Origin: Mycolicibacterium litorale
Lineage (GTDB): Bacteria; Actinomycetota; Actinomycetes; Mycobacteriales; Mycobacteriaceae
Reading direction: 5' to 3'
Assembly (NCBI RefSeq): GCF_010731695.1
Contig: NZ_AP022586.1
Coordinates: forward strand, 1 to 64,000
DNA: 64,000 nt
Notes under the pieces: generated by a model
The model's database searches: none
Told to the model about the DNA's origin: nothing
Seen by the model: only the letters and a program-made list of their open reading frames with translations
In this document: positions 11,585 through 22,319 of the stretch, piece after piece
Numbering within the stretch: the stretch's first letter is position 1
Layout: every line of letters starts with the position of its first letter
Translations under genes and position numbers: made by a program

Positions 11585-12249
11585 TTACTCGGCCGATTCC
11601 TCGGCGGCCGGCTCGGCCTCGGCTTCGGCGACCTCGGCGGCCTGCTCCTCGAGCGACGCGCCGCCACCCTCGGACTCGAGCTCTTCCTCGGTCGGCGCCG
11701 CGACGACGTTGACCACGAGCAGCTCGGGATCGGAGATCAGCGTGACGCCGGCGGGCAGCTCGATCTGGCCGGCGGTGATCTGCGTGCCCGCATCAACGCC
11801 CTCGACCGAGATGGTGAGCGATTCGGGGATCGACATCGCGTCGGATTCGATCTCGACGGTGTTGGCCTCCTGCGTCACCAGCGCGCCCGGCGTGGCGTCA
11901 CCCTCGACGAGGACGTTGACCTCGACGGTGACCTTCTCGCCGCGGCGCACGACGATGAGGTCGACGTGCTGGATGTTGCGGCGGATCGGGTGGATCTCGA
12001 GCTGCTTGGGCAGCGCGAGCGCCTCGGTGCCCTCGATGTCGAGCGTGAGAACCGCGTTGGTGCCGAAGTTGCGCAGGACGGCCGCCAGCTCTCGGGCGGG
12101 GAGCTCGAGGTGCTGCGGGTCGGTGCCGTGGCCGTAGAGGACGGCGGGCACCTTGCCCTCACGACGGGCGCGGCGGGAGGCGCCCTGCCGGTCTCGGTGC
12201 GGACTCGGACGCTCAGGTTGTTCGGGGTGTGGGCCTTGGTCTTGGCCAT
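11585..12249 (-). CDS. rplY: 50S ribosomal protein L25/general stress protein Ctc, one frameshift
   Basis: 5S rRNA-binding ribosomal protein of the long Ctc form. The N-terminus [20 protein letters not shown] is followed, after a missing G near 12181 (GGG where GGGG is needed), by the L25 core ([22 protein letters not shown]) and the TL5 beta domain. The tail from about residue 190 is Glu/Ala-rich and acidic. The restored length is 221 residues. The start is ATG 12249 with AGGAG at 12257-12261. It is followed by pth. Confidence 0.9.
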
Positions 12250-12393
12250 GGTGTTGCTCCTATGCCGGTGATGGACACGGCAGGGGTGAGCAACAGCCAG
12301 AAGAAGCGTGTTCCCGTCGATAACGGTGGCCGGGCCACCCTCGCCGTGATGCGGCGTCGAGGTTACCGCACGCGGGCGGTCCCGCGGAAATCG

Positions 12394-13263
12394 CTAGAGC
12401 GGGAACTTCGTGTCGGTGAGCTGCTCGGACAGTTCCCACAGCGCCGTCGCGGTCTCGCTGTCCCTGGCGCGACGGGTGCGCCACACCGGGCCGGTCGGGC
12501 CGCGCATCGCGAACTTCGGGCCGACGAAGGTGTCGCCCGGCAGATCCTGCGCCACCGCGTACAGCGTCTGGCGGGCCCCGAAGTCGGCGTCGGTGGCGAA
12601 GTACTGCCCGCCGACGGCCATCACCGCGTCGCCGAGCCGCCGGCCCGACTGGCCCTGCAGGTTGGTGTGCGAATACCCCGGGTGCGCGGCCACGGCCCGC
12701 AGCGGCGACCCTGCGCGGGTCATCCGCTTCTGCAGTTCGCTGGTGAACAGCAGGTTGGCCAGCTTCGACTGCCCGTAGGCCAGCCACGCCGAGTAGGGCC
12801 GGGCCTTCCAGTTCAGGTCGTCGAGGCTGACGCGCCCGAAGACGTGCATGAACGACGACACCGTCACCACGCGGTCGGTGATCTTGGGCAGCAGCAGGTT
12901 GGTCAGCGCGAAGTGGCCGAGGTGGTTAGTGCCGATCTGGCTCTCGAACCCGTCGACGGTCCGCGCGTAGGGCACCGCCATGATCCCGGCGTTGTTGACC
13001 AGCACGTCGACCTTGTCGGTGGCCGCGGCGAACTCCCGCACCGACGCGAGGTCCTGCAGATCGAGCTTGCGCACGGTGACGTTGCCGGTCATGCCCGCCG
13101 CCGCCTCGTCGCCCTTGGCGGTGTTGCGGACCGCGAGGACGACGTCGGCGCCGACGCGGGCCAGCTCACGGGCGGTGACGAGGCCGAGTCCGCTGTTGGC
13201 GCCGGTGACGATCACCCAGCGGCCGGCGAAGGAGGGGAGGTCGGCGGCGGTCCAGTCACTCAT
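12394..13263 (-). CDS. Short-chain dehydrogenase/reductase
   Basis: Classical SDR of 289 residues. The nucleotide-binding motif is VTGANSGLGLVTAREL with TGxxxGxG spacing, the NNAG motif is VLVNNAGIMAVP, and the catalytic Tyr-Lys pair is in YGQSKLANLLF. Arg and Asn residues after the first strand (VRNTAKG) suggest NADP preference. It resembles mycobacterial oxidoreductases related to retinol dehydrogenases or WW-domain oxidoreductase; the substrate is unknown. ATG 13263 is chosen over an in-frame GTG at 13272. It lies between lpqT and rplY in the same direction. Confidence 0.8.
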   Translation of the reverse strand: MSDWTAADLPSFAGRWVIVTGANSGLGLVTARELARVGADVVLAVRNTAKGDEAAAGMTGNVTVRKLDLQDLASVREFAAATDKVDVLVNNAGIMAVPYARTVDGFESQIGTNHLGHFALTNLLLPKITDRVVTVSSFMHVFGRVSLDDLNWKARPYSAWLAYGQSKLANLLFTSELQKRMTRAGSPLRAVAAHPGYSHTNLQGQSGRRLGDAVMAVGGQYFATDADFGARQTLYAVAQDLPGDTFVGPKFAMRGPTGPVWRTRRARDSETATALWELSEQLTDTKFPL

Positions 13264-13281
13264 GGCTGCCACTCTAGGCAG

Positions 13282-13936
13282 CTACTTCTTCGGCGCGACG
13301 GTGAACCCCGCGAGGATGGCCTCGATGTCCTTGCCGTACTTCTGCGCCTCGTCGGCGAAACTGGTCACCGTCAGCTGGACGAGGTAGCGCTGGTTGGCCG
13401 GCGGTGCGCCGGTCGCGATGACGATGCGGTTGTAGGTCTGCATCCGCTGGCCGTTGAGGTCGTAGGTGCCCTCGACCATGGCCGACGGCATGCCGCGCCA
13501 GTTGTCCTGGGAGGCGTTGAGTTCCTTGAAGTTCTCCGAGAGCCGGGCGTCGTCGTCGCCGTGTTTGATCGCCTCGGCGGGGTCGAACTGGCCGGTCAGC
13601 TCGAACACCATCAGCATCGCGATCGGGTAGGTGTCGCCCTTGGCGATGACGCGGGTGCCGGGTTCGAACTGGGTGCCGGGGTAGGGCTGCCAGCCCGGCG
13701 GGGTGGGGATCGTGACGGTGAGGTCGGGCAGTTTCTCCGGTGCGACGGTGCGGCCGCTGACGCCCGCGCCCTCGAGGTACTGCGCGATCGGCACCGGGTC
13801 TCGGTGGGGCCTCCGAGGACGGCGGCGCGCTGCTCGACGTGCTCCAGACCGATTGATAGTCAGGGGTTTCCGCGCCGCACCCACTCGTGGCGAGGACCAG
13901 CAGCGCGACAGCCGCCGCGACGCGGCGACCCGTCAC
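13282..13936 (-). CDS. lpqT: Lipoprotein LpqT, frameshifted
   Basis: Predicted exported lipoprotein. The signal peptide is VAAAVALLVLATSGCGAE, with the acylated Cys about residue 20. The frame breaks near 13795-13810, where two C bases appear to be missing in the linker ahead of PVPIAQYLEGAGVSGRTVAP; the restored length is 218 residues. The C-terminal domain (PDLTVTIPTPPGWQPY ... FADEAQKYGKDIEAILAGF) is the LpqN/LpqT family fold. The GTG start at 13936 overlaps the stop of the ArsC-like gene as GTGA. The function is unknown. Confidence 0.8.
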
Positions 13937-14289
13937 AGGATCTCGCGCACCGTGTCGATCGGCCGGGCCAGCCGGGTGCCCTTGTCCGTCACCACGAACG
14001 GTCGCTCGATGAGGATGGGGTGCTCGGCGAGCGCGTCGAGCAGTTCGTCGTCGGTCGCGTCGGCGAGATTCAGCTCGGCGTAAAGGGATTCGCGTTTGCG
14101 GACCGCGGCGCGTACTTCGATGCCGGCCGCCTCGATCATCGCGGCGATCTCGGCGCGCGACGGCGGCGTCTTGAGATACTGCACGATTTCGGGTTCGACA
14201 CCGTTGTCGCGCAACAGATCCAGCGTCTTGCGCGACGTCGAGCAGCGCGGGTTGTGGTAGATCGTCGCGCTTGTGGTGTCTGGCGCCAC
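13933..14289 (-). CDS. ArsC/Spx-family thioredoxin-fold protein (arsenate reductase-like)
   Basis: 118 residues with the ArsC hallmark N-terminus IYHNPRCSTSRKTLDLLRDNG, whose single Cys sits where the arsenate reductase nucleophile lies. The RPFVV-DKG-RLARP element at the C-terminus contains the Arg conserved in glutaredoxin-coupled ArsC. It starts at GTG 14289, immediately after the prs stop, and overlaps lpqT by 4 bp. No other arsenic gene is nearby, so the role in vivo is uncertain. Confidence 0.8.
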   Translation of the reverse strand: MAPDTTSATIYHNPRCSTSRKTLDLLRDNGVEPEIVQYLKTPPSRAEIAAMIEAAGIEVRAAVRKRESLYAELNLADATDDELLDALAEHPILIERPFVVTDKGTRLARPIDTVREIL

Positions 14290-15270
14290 TTACGCCGACC
14301 CGTCGAAAAGGCTTGTCACCGAGCCGTTGTCAAACACCGCGCGGATGGTGTTGGCCAGCAGCGGGGCGATCGACAGCACGGTCAGCTGCGGGAACCGCTT
14401 GTCCTCGCCGATCGGCAGCGTGTTGGTGACGATCACCTCGCGGGCGCCGGACTCGGCGAGCCGCTCGCGCGCGGGGTCCGACAGCACGCCGTGCGTCGCG
14501 GCGATGATCACGTCACCGGCGCCGTCCTGCTTGAGCAGCTTGACCGCACCGGCGATGGTGCCGCCGGTGTCGATCATGTCGTCGGTCAGCACGCAGGTCT
14601 TGCCCTTGACGTCACCGACGACGCGATTGGACACCACCTGGTTGGGCACCAGCGGGTCGCGGGTCTTGTGGATGAAGGCCAGCGGGACGCCGCCCAGTGA
14701 GTCGGCCCACTTCTCGGCCACGCGCACCCGGCCGGAGTCGGGGGAGACGACCACCATGTCGTGGTCGGAGTAGTTCTCGGCGATGTAGCCGGTGAGCAGC
14801 TTCTGGGCGCGCATGTGGTCGACCGGGCCGTCGAAGAAGCCCTGGATCTGATCGGTGTGCAGGTCGACGGTCAAGATGCGGTTGGCGCCCGCGGTCTTGA
14901 GCAGATCGGCAACCAGGCGGGCGGAGATGGGTTCGCGGCCGCGGTGCTTCTTGTCCTGCCGGGCGTACGGGTAGAACGGCAAGATCGCGGTGATGCGCTT
15001 GGCGCTGCCGCGCTTGAGCGCGTCGATCATCAGCAGCTGTTCCATCAGCCAGGTGTTCAGCGGCGCCGGATGGGACTGCAGGACGAAGGCGTCGCACCCG
15101 CGTACGGATTCGTCGAATCGCACGAAGATCTCACCGTTGGCGAAGTCGCGCGCGGTCTGCGCGGTCACCGGGGTGTCGAGCTCCTTGGCGACTTGCTCCG
15201 CCAATTCCGGGTGCGCGCGGCCCGAGAAGAGCATCAGATTTTTGCGGTTATCGGTCCACTCGGTGCCCAC
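14290..15270 (-). CDS. prs: Ribose-phosphate pyrophosphokinase
   Basis: Makes PRPP from ribose 5-phosphate and ATP, feeding nucleotide, His, Trp and arabinan precursor synthesis. 326 residues; FPYARQDKKHRGREPISARL is the flexible-loop/ATP motif, VDLHTDQIQGFFDGPVDH is the family signature, and VLTDDMIDTGGTIAGA is the PRPP-binding loop. The start is GTG 15270. It lies downstream of glmU and is followed without a gap by the ArsC-like gene. Confidence 0.96.
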   Translation of the reverse strand: MGTEWTDNRKNLMLFSGRAHPELAEQVAKELDTPVTAQTARDFANGEIFVRFDESVRGCDAFVLQSHPAPLNTWLMEQLLMIDALKRGSAKRITAILPFYPYARQDKKHRGREPISARLVADLLKTAGANRILTVDLHTDQIQGFFDGPVDHMRAQKLLTGYIAENYSDHDMVVVSPDSGRVRVAEKWADSLGGVPLAFIHKTRDPLVPNQVVSNRVVGDVKGKTCVLTDDMIDTGGTIAGAVKLLKQDGAGDVIIAATHGVLSDPARERLAESGAREVIVTNTLPIGEDKRFPQLTVLSIAPLLANTIRAVFDNGSVTSLFDGSA

Positions 15271-15370
15271 TGTGCGCCTCGCCGGTCGGGGATCGTGTCG
15301 GCCTCATCGTACGTAGCGTTTCTGTGTGACCGTGCCCGGGTTGCCGGATCGCAAACGGAAGTGGTCGCTG

Positions 15371-16852
15371 TCACTGCCCCTGGGCGTCGTCGAGCTGACC
15401 CGGCGCCGTCGCCGCCGCTTCGCCCAGGGCGCGGCTCGCCGCGCGCGCCGCCGCCGAGCCGGGCCGTTTGCGGGCCACCCAGCCCTCGATGTTGCGCTGC
15501 GGGCCGGCCGAGACGGCCAGCGCACCCGGCGGCACGTCGTCGCGCACCACGGTCCCGGCGCCGGTGTAGGCGCCGTCCCCGACGGTCACGGGCGCGACGA
15601 ACATGGTGTCCGAGCCGGTGCGCACGTGCGATCCGATCGTGGTGCGGCTCTTGTTCTCGCCGTCGTAGTTCACGAACACGCTCGATGCGCCGATATTGCT
15701 GTGCTCGCCGATGTCGGCGTCGCCGACGTAGGTCAGGTGCGGCACCTTGGTGCCCGCGCCGAGGGTGGCGTTCTTCGTCTCGACGAACGCGCCGAGCTTG
15801 CCGTCGGCGCCCAGGGCGGTGCCCGGACGCAGGTAGGTGAACGGGCCGACGGTGGCGCCGTCGCCGATGACCGACTCCGAGCCGTGCGTGCGCACCACCG
15901 AGGCGCCGTCGCCGACGGTGACGTCGGCGAGTGTGGTGTCCGGTCCGACGTCGCAACGGCCGCCGATGACGGTGCGGCCGAGCAGCTGGGTGCCGGGGCG
16001 CAGCACGGTGTCGCGGCCGATGGTGACGTCGACGTCGATCCACGTCGACCCTGGGTCGATCACGGTGACACCGGCGCGCTGGTGGGCGGTGACGATGCGC
16101 CGGTTGAGTTCGGCGCCGAGCGCGGCTAGCTGGACGCGGTCGTTGACGCCGGCGACCAGGGCGCTGTCGTCGACGTGCCTGGCCCGAACGCTCAGACCGT
16201 CCTGCCGGAAGATCGCGATGACGTCGGTCAGGTACAGCTCGTGCTGGGCGTTGTCGGACCGCAGCCGGCGCAGCGCGGACCGCAGCGCGGTGATGTCGAA
16301 GGCGTAAACACCGGCGTTGACCTCGCGGATCGCCAGCTGGCTCGGGCTCGCGTCGGCCTGTTCGACGATGCGGGTGACCTCGTTGTCCTGGGTGCGCAGG
16401 ATGCGCCCGTAACCGGTCGGATCGGCCACGGTGGTGGTCAGCACGGTGGCCGCGGCCGAGCCGTGGGTGGTCAGCAGGTCGGCCATGGTGTCGGCGTCGA
16501 GCAGCGGCACGTCGCCCGCGGTCACCACCACGACACCGGAGAAGTCCTCGGGCAGCGCGGCGAGCCCGCATTCTGCGGCGTGGCCGGTGCCCAGCTGCTG
16601 GTCCTGGATCGCGATGTCGACGGGGCGGCCGAGTTCGGCGGCCAGCGCGTCGACGGCGGGGGCGATGCGCTCACGGTCGTGGCCGAGCACCACCACGAGG
16701 TGCTGCGGGGCGACCTTCGCCACGGTGTGCAGCGCGTGCGCCAGCATGCTGCGGCCGCCGAGGGTGTGCAGCACCTTCGGGATGTCCGAACGCATCCGCG
16801 TCCCGGCGCCTGCGGCCAGTACGAGGACCGCGGTGTCGGTGGGTGTGGTCAT
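15371..16852 (-). CDS. glmU: Bifunctional GlcNAc-1-P uridyltransferase / GlcN-1-P acetyltransferase
   Basis: Makes UDP-GlcNAc for peptidoglycan in two steps. 493 residues. The N-terminal pyrophosphorylase domain has [19 protein letters not shown]; the C-terminal half is a left-handed beta-helix of hexapeptide repeats (about residues 255-445) with the acetyltransferase motif [15 protein letters not shown] and [10 protein letters not shown]. The tail after residue 470 is Ala-rich and low in complexity, as in mycobacterial GlmU. The start is ATG 16852, 4 bp from the 3' end of tRNA-Gln. Confidence 0.96.
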   Translation of the reverse strand: MTTPTDTAVLVLAAGAGTRMRSDIPKVLHTLGGRSMLAHALHTVAKVAPQHLVVVLGHDRERIAPAVDALAAELGRPVDIAIQDQQLGTGHAAECGLAALPEDFSGVVVVTAGDVPLLDADTMADLLTTHGSAAATVLTTTVADPTGYGRILRTQDNEVTRIVEQADASPSQLAIREVNAGVYAFDITALRSALRRLRSDNAQHELYLTDVIAIFRQDGLSVRARHVDDSALVAGVNDRVQLAALGAELNRRIVTAHQRAGVTVIDPGSTWIDVDVTIGRDTVLRPGTQLLGRTVIGGRCDVGPDTTLADVTVGDGASVVRTHGSESVIGDGATVGPFTYLRPGTALGADGKLGAFVETKNATLGAGTKVPHLTYVGDADIGEHSNIGASSVFVNYDGENKSRTTIGSHVRTGSDTMFVAPVTVGDGAYTGAGTVVRDDVPPGALAVSAGPQRNIEGWVARKRPGSAAARAASRALGEAAATAPGQLDDAQGQ

Positions 16853-16856
16853 ATTG

Positions 16857-16928
16857 CTCCGTCGCCAGGACTCGAACCTGAACTATCTGAACCAAAATCA
16901 GAGGTGCTGCCGATTACACCACGACGGA
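16857..16928 (-). tRNA. tRNA-Gln(UUG)
   Basis: On the minus strand TCCGTCG (from 16928) pairs with CGACGGA at the 3' end (16858-16864). The anticodon stem TCTGA/TCAGA encloses loop TTTTGGT, giving anticodon TTG; the T-arm has GGTTCGAGTCC. The discriminator base is G and CCA is not encoded. The U1-A72 pair is typical of tRNA-Gln. It is co-directional with glmU and divergent from the TetR gene. Confidence 0.93.
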
Positions 16929-16971
16929 TCGATTACCTCGTGACTGTAGTCGAAGCCGATACGCTCCAAGA

Positions 16972-17610
16972 ATGGCAGCGCCCGACAAGGAAGTGCGTCC
17001 ACCTCGCGCCAGAATGACCGGCAGCGAGCGGCGCCAGCAGCTCGTCGAGATCGCCAAGTCGTTGTTCGCCCAGCGCGGCTACGAGGGCACCTCGATCGAG
17101 GAGATCGCGCAGCGCGCCAACGTCTCCAAACCGGTGGTCTACGAGCACTTCGGCGGCAAGGAAGGCCTGTACGCGGTCGTCGTGGACCGGGAGATGTCGG
17201 CGTTGCTCGACGGCATCACCTCGTCGCTGACCAACAACCGCTCACGGGTGCGGGTGGAGCGGGTCGCGCTCGCGCTGCTGACCTATGTCGAGGAGCGCAC
17301 CGACGGCTTCCGGATCCTCATCCGCGATTCGCCGGCGGCGATCACCTCGGGCACCTATTCAACGTTGCTCAACGATGCGGTCAATCAGGTCAGCTCGATC
17401 CTGGCCGGGGACTTCTCCCGCCGGGGGCTCGACCCGGAGCTGGCGCCGCTCTACGCGCAGGCGCTGGTCGGTTCGGTGTCGATGACCGCGCAGTGGTGGC
17501 TCGACACCCGTGTGCCCAAGAAAGAGGTCGTCGCCGCGCACCTGGTGAATCTGATGTGGAACGGGCTGACCCACCTCGAGGCCGACCCCCGCCTGCAGGA
17601 CGAGGAGTAG
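16972..17610 (+). CDS. TetR-family regulator (Rv1019-like)
   Basis: 212 residues. The N-terminal HTH covers about residues 15-60 (QQLVEIAKSLFAQRGYEGTS, then ISKPVVYEHFGGKEGLY-type recognition helix). The C-terminal ligand domain is unremarkable. It lies immediately upstream of mfd (27 bp) and probably shares a transcript, as in M. tuberculosis. The ligand is unknown. Confidence 0.88.
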   Translation: MAAPDKEVRPPRARMTGSERRQQLVEIAKSLFAQRGYEGTSIEEIAQRANVSKPVVYEHFGGKEGLYAVVVDREMSALLDGITSSLTNNRSRVRVERVALALLTYVEERTDGFRILIRDSPAAITSGTYSTLLNDAVNQVSSILAGDFSRRGLDPELAPLYAQALVGSVSMTAQWWLDTRVPKKEVVAAHLVNLMWNGLTHLEADPRLQDEE

Positions 17611-17637
17611 CGCGCCGGCGCCTAGGATGGGGTCATC

Positions 17638-20600
17638 ATGACCGTAGCGGGGCTTCACCATGTCCAAACCCCGATTGCGGGGCTCGTCGCACTGGCACTG
17701 CGCGATCCGTGCCTGGCCGACCTCGCCCGCCGCGCCGCCGAAAAACCGGCCGAGCTGGCGATGGTCGGACCCGCCAGCGCCCGGCTTCTCGTCACCGCCG
17801 CGCTCGCCCAGGCCGGCCCGCTTCTCGTGGTCGCCGCCACCGGCCGGGAGGCCGACGATCTGACCACGGAGCTGCGCGGCGTGTTCGGCGACGCCGCGGC
17901 GCTGTTCCCGTCTTGGGAGACGCTTCCGCACGAACGGCTCTCGCCCGGCGTCGACACCGTCGGCGCGCGCATGATGCTGCTGCGGCGGCTGGCCCATCCC
18001 GACGACGCCCGTCTCGGCCCGCCGCTGCGGGTGGTGGTCACCACCGCCCGCTCGCTGGTCCAGCCGATGGCGCAACGGCCGTCCGACGTGAAGAACACTG
18101 AGCCGGTGACGCTGACCGTGGGGACCGACGCCGAGTTCGAAGGGGTCATCAAGCGCCTGGTCGATCTGGCGTACACGCGCTGCGACATGGTGTCCAAGCG
18201 CGGTGAGTTCGCGGTCCGCGGCGGCATCCTCGACGTCTTCCCGCCGACCGCCGAGCATCCGGTGCGCATCGAGTTCTGGGGCGACGAGGTCTCCGAGATG
18301 CGGATGTTCGCCGTCGCCGATCAGCGCTCGATCCCGGAGATCGAGGTGGACACCGTGATCGCGGTGCCCTGCCGCGAGCTGCTGATGACCGAGGACGTGA
18401 GACGTCGCGCTGCTGTGCTTTCTGCAGAGCACCCGACGCACGAGAACACCGTGCCGGGCAGCGTGCCGGACATGCTGGCGAAGCTTGCCGAAGGCATCCC
18501 GGTCGACGGCATGGAGGCGCTGCTGCCGCTGCTTAAGTCATCCGGTGGCCCGGACGACCTGGCGATGCTGGCCGACCACCTGCCCGCCGGGGCGCCGATC
18601 CTGGTGTGCGATCCGGAGAAGGTGCGCACCCGCGCCGCCGATCTGATCAAGACGGGCCGGGAGTTCCTCGAGGCGTCGTGGTCGACCGCGGCGGTCGGCG
18701 GCGATGCGCCGATCGATCTCGAGGCGCTGGGCGCCTCGGGCTTCCTCGGGTTCGAGGAGGTGCGCACCGGCGCGCGGGCGGGTGGCCACCCGTGGTGGAC
18801 GCTGAGCCAGCTGTCCACCGAGTCGGCGATCGAACTCGACATCCGGTCGGCGCCATCGGCGCGCGGCCAGCAGTCGTCGGTCGAGGAGATCTTCGCGATG
18901 CTGCGCGCCCACGTGGCGACCGGCGGGTACGCCGCCGTCGTGACACCCGGCGCGGGCACCGCGCAGCGCGTCGTCGAGCAGCTCGGCGACAACGACACTC
19001 CCGCAACGATGCTCGAGCCGGGCGAGGAGCCGCGGGCCGGTGTCGTCGGGGTGCTCAAGGGTCCGCTGCACGACGGTGTGGTGTTGCCGGGCGCCTCGCT
19101 GGTGATCGTCACCGAGGCCGATCTGACCGGAAGCCGCGTCGCCGCCACCGAGGGCAAGCGGCTGGCGGCCAAGCGTCGCAACGTCGTTGATCCGCTGGCG
19201 CTGACCGCGGGCGATCTGGTGGTGCACGACCAGCACGGCATCGGCCGGTTCGTGGAGATGACCGAACGCGTCGTCGGCGGGGCGCGCCGCGAGTACCTGG
19301 TGCTGGAATACGCCTCGTCGAAGCGGGGCGGCGGCAGCGACCGGCTGTACGTGCCGATGGACTCTCTCGACCAGTTGTCCCGGTACGTCGGCGGTGAGGC
19401 GCCGTCGCTGTCGAAGCTCGGCGGCAGCGACTGGGCGAACACGAAGACCAAGGCACGCCGGGCGGTCCGCGAGATCGCCAGTGAGCTGGTGGCGCTGTAC
19501 GCCAAGCGCCAAGCGGCGCCGGGGCACGCGTTCAGCCCGGACACCCCGTGGCAGAACGAGATGGAGGACGCGTTCGGGTTCACCGAGACCGTCGACCAGC
19601 TCACGGCCATCCAAGAGGTCAAGGCCGACATGGAGAAGCCGGTCCCGATGGACCGGGTGATCTGCGGTGACGTCGGGTACGGCAAGACCGAGATCGCGGT
19701 GCGCGCGGCGTTCAAGGCGGTGCAGGACGGTAAGCAGGTCGCGGTGCTGGTGCCGACGACGCTGCTGGCCGATCAGCACCTGCAGACGTTCACCGCCCGG
19801 ATGGCCGGCTTCCCGGTCACCGTGAAGGGCCTGTCGCGGTTCACCGATCCGGCCGAATCGCGGGCGACCATCGAAGGGATGAAGGACGGTTCGGTCGACA
19901 TCGTGATCGGCACGCACCGCCTGCTGCAGACCGGGGTGGTGTGGAAGGACCTCGGGCTGATCATCGTCGACGAGGAGCAGCGCTTCGGCGTCGAGCACAA
20001 AGAGCACATCAAGTCGATGCGCACCCACGTCGACGTGCTCACGATGAGCGCGACCCCCATTCCCCGCACGCTGGAGATGAGCCTGGCCGGCATCCGCGAG
20101 ATGTCGACGATCCTGACGCCTCCCGAGGAGCGCTATCCGGTGCTGACCTACGTCGGCCCGCAGGACGACAAGCAGATCGCCGCCGCGCTGCGCCGCGAAC
20201 TGCTGCGCGACGGGCAGGCGTTCTACATCCACAACCGGGTCCGCACGATCGACCAGGCCGCCGCGCGGATCGCCGCGCTGGTGCCGGAGGCGCGGGTCGT
20301 CGTCGCGCACGGCCAGATGCCCGAGGAGATGCTCGAGAAGACGGTCGAGGGCTTCTGGAACCGTGAGTACGACATCCTCGTCTGCACCACGATCGTCGAG
20401 ACGGGGCTGGACATCTCGAACGCCAACACGCTGATCGTGGAGCGCGCCGACACGTTCGGCCTGTCGCAGCTGCACCAGCTGCGTGGCCGGGTCGGGCGGT
20501 CGCGGGAGCGGGGTTACGCGTACTTCCTGTATCCGCCGGAGGTGCCGTTGACCGAGACGGCGTACGACCGGCTGGCGACGATCGCCCAGAACAACGAACT

Positions 20601-21294
20601 CGGTGCGGGTATGGCGGTCGCGATGAAGGACCTCGAAATCCGCGGTGCAGGAAACGTGCTCGGCGCCGAGCAGTCCGGCCACGTGGCGGGGGTGGGGTTC
20701 GATCTCTACGTACGGCTGGTCGGCGAGGCCGTCGAGGCCTACCGCGCGGCGGCCGACGGGAAAACCGTTGCCACGCCCGAGGAAACGAAGGACGTGCGGA
20801 TCGACCTGCCGGTCGACGCGAACCTGCCCCCGGACTACATCGGCAGCGACCGGTTGCGTCTGGAGGCATACCGCCGGCTGGCGTCCGCGCCGGACGACGC
20901 GGGGGTGGACGCGGTCATCGACGAGCTCGTCGACCGGTACGGGCCGCTGCCCGAACCGGCCGAGCGCCTGGTGGCGGTGGCCCGGCTGCGGCTGCTGTGC
21001 CGTCAGTACGGCATCACCGACGTCAGCTCCGTGTCGGCGTCGACGGTGAAGCTCTCGCCGATGGAGCTGCCCGACTCCGCGCAGTTGCGGCTCAAGCGGA
21101 TGTACCCGGGCGGCAGTTACCGGGCGACGACCGGCACCGTGTCGGTGCCGATCCCGCGGGCCGCCGACAGCGTGGGCTCACCGCGGATCCGCGACGCCGA
21201 GCTGGTCGCGATGGTGGCCGGTCTGGTGCTGGCGCTCAACGGAAAACCACAGGCGGAGATCGACATGACGAAGTACGGGGGAGCACGGTCATGA
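17638..21294 (+). CDS. mfd: Transcription-repair coupling factor
   Basis: 1218-residue ATPase that dislodges stalled RNA polymerase and recruits UvrA. In order: the UvrB-like N-terminal domains with [15 protein letters not shown], the RNA-polymerase-interaction domain around [15 protein letters not shown], then the RecG-like translocase with [17 protein letters not shown] (Walker A), [13 protein letters not shown] (DEEQ box), [14 protein letters not shown], and the helicase motifs [15 protein letters not shown] and [12 protein letters not shown]. The C-terminal TRCF domain follows. The gene is intact. The stop overlaps mazG as ATGA. Confidence 0.97.
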   Translation: MTVAGLHHVQTPIAGLVALALRDPCLADLARRAAEKPAELAMVGPASARLLVTAALAQAGPLLVVAATGREADDLTTELRGVFGDAAALFPSWETLPHERLSPGVDTVGARMMLLRRLAHPDDARLGPPLRVVVTTARSLVQPMAQRPSDVKNTEPVTLTVGTDAEFEGVIKRLVDLAYTRCDMVSKRGEFAVRGGILDVFPPTAEHPVRIEFWGDEVSEMRMFAVADQRSIPEIEVDTVIAVPCRELLMTEDVRRRAAVLSAEHPTHENTVPGSVPDMLAKLAEGIPVDGMEALLPLLKSSGGPDDLAMLADHLPAGAPILVCDPEKVRTRAADLIKTGREFLEASWSTAAVGGDAPIDLEALGASGFLGFEEVRTGARAGGHPWWTLSQLSTESAIELDIRSAPSARGQQSSVEEIFAMLRAHVATGGYAAVVTPGAGTAQRVVEQLGDNDTPATMLEPGEEPRAGVVGVLKGPLHDGVVLPGASLVIVTEADLTGSRVAATEGKRLAAKRRNVVDPLALTAGDLVVHDQHGIGRFVEMTERVVGGARREYLVLEYASSKRGGGSDRLYVPMDSLDQLSRYVGGEAPSLSKLGGSDWANTKTKARRAVREIASELVALYAKRQAAPGHAFSPDTPWQNEMEDAFGFTETVDQLTAIQEVKADMEKPVPMDRVICGDVGYGKTEIAVRAAFKAVQDGKQVAVLVPTTLLADQHLQTFTARMAGFPVTVKGLSRFTDPAESRATIEGMKDGSVDIVIGTHRLLQTGVVWKDLGLIIVDEEQRFGVEHKEHIKSMRTHVDVLTMSATPIPRTLEMSLAGIREMSTILTPPEERYPVLTYVGPQDDKQIAAALRRELLRDGQAFYIHNRVRTIDQAAARIAALVPEARVVVAHGQMPEEMLEKTVEGFWNREYDILVCTTIVETGLDISNANTLIVERADTFGLSQLHQLRGRVGRSRERGYAYFLYPPEVPLTETAYDRLATIAQNNELGAGMAVAMKDLEIRGAGNVLGAEQSGHVAGVGFDLYVRLVGEAVEAYRAAADGKTVATPEETKDVRIDLPVDANLPPDYIGSDRLRLEAYRRLASAPDDAGVDAVIDELVDRYGPLPEPAERLVAVARLRLLCRQYGITDVSSVSASTVKLSPMELPDSAQLRLKRMYPGGSYRATTGTVSVPIPRAADSVGSPRIRDAELVAMVAGLVLALNGKPQAEIDMTKYGGARS

Positions 21295-22304
21295 CGGTCG
21301 TCCTGGTCGATCCCCGCCGCCCGTCGCTGGTGCCCGTCGAGGCGATCGGCATGCTCACCGGTGACGTGCAGTACACCGAGGAGATGCCGATCAAGGTGCC
21401 GTGGTCGCTGCCGGCGGCCCGGCCCGCCTATGACGGGGAGGACGCGCCGGTGCTGCTGTCCTCGGATCCGGACCACCCCGCGGTGCGGGCGCGTCTGGCC
21501 GCCGGTGACCGGCTGATCTCGGCACCCCAGCCGCAGCCCGGCGAACGCCTGGTCGACGCGGTGGCGATGATGGACAAGCTGCGGACGTCGGGGCCGTGGG
21601 AGAGCGAGCAGACCCACGATTCGCTGCGCCGGTACCTGCTGGAGGAGACCTACGAACTGTTCGACGCGGTGCGTGGCGGCAACGCCGACGAGCTGCGCGA
21701 GGAGCTCGGAGATGTGTTGCTGCAGGTGCTGTTCCACGCCCGCATCGCCGAGGATGCCTCGCAGCACGCGTTCACCATCGACGACGTCGCCGATTCACTG
21801 ATCCGGAAGCTGGGCAACCGGGTGCCGGCTGTGCTCGCCGGGCAGACGATCTCACTCGACGAGCAGTTGGCGCAGTGGGAGGAACGCAAGCTGCTGGAGA
21901 AGTCCCGCGACTCCTCGATGGACGACGTGCCGACCGGTCAGCCGGCACTGGCGCTGGCGCAGAAGGTGCTGGCGCGGGTCACCACGGCGGGGCTGCCTGC
22001 CGATCTGATCCCCGCGGCACTGACGACGGTCACCGTGTCGGCGGAGTTCGACGCCGAAAACTCCTTGCGCACCGCGGTTCTGGAGTTCATGGACACGGTG
22101 CGCGGTGTCGAGCAGGCGGTCGCGGCGGCGCGGCGCGGCGGAGACGTTCCCGAGGAACTCGACAGCGAACCGCTCACCCAGATCACCGAAGAGGAGTGGC
22201 GGGCGCACTGGCCGTCGGAGGTCTCGGACGAGGCCGAGGCCGAAATCCCGGCCGAGAGCGCCGAAGAACCGGCCTCCGAAGAACCAGCCGAGGACCCGAG
22301 GTAG
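21291..22304 (+). CDS. mazG: Nucleoside triphosphate pyrophosphohydrolase MazG
   Basis: House-cleaning enzyme that hydrolyses (damaged) NTPs. 337 residues; the catalytic MazG motif is visible as [13 protein letters not shown] followed by [15 protein letters not shown] (E-x2-E and E-x2-D metal ligands). A second, weaker copy follows in the C-terminal half, and the last 30 residues are Glu/Ala/Pro-rich. The start is ATG 21291 in the ATGA overlap with mfd. Confidence 0.92.
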   Translation: MTVVLVDPRRPSLVPVEAIGMLTGDVQYTEEMPIKVPWSLPAARPAYDGEDAPVLLSSDPDHPAVRARLAAGDRLISAPQPQPGERLVDAVAMMDKLRTSGPWESEQTHDSLRRYLLEETYELFDAVRGGNADELREELGDVLLQVLFHARIAEDASQHAFTIDDVADSLIRKLGNRVPAVLAGQTISLDEQLAQWEERKLLEKSRDSSMDDVPTGQPALALAQKVLARVTTAGLPADLIPAALTTVTVSAEFDAENSLRTAVLEFMDTVRGVEQAVAAARRGGDVPEELDSEPLTQITEEEWRAHWPSEVSDEAEAEIPAESAEEPASEEPAEDPR

Positions 22305-22319
22305 CTGTACACCTGGGGC

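Noticed and set aside
12229..14700. 823-codon plus-strand frame
   Set aside because: Antisense shadow of the SDR, lpqT and ArsC-like genes; repetitive Arg/Gly/His composition typical of high-GC reverse frames.
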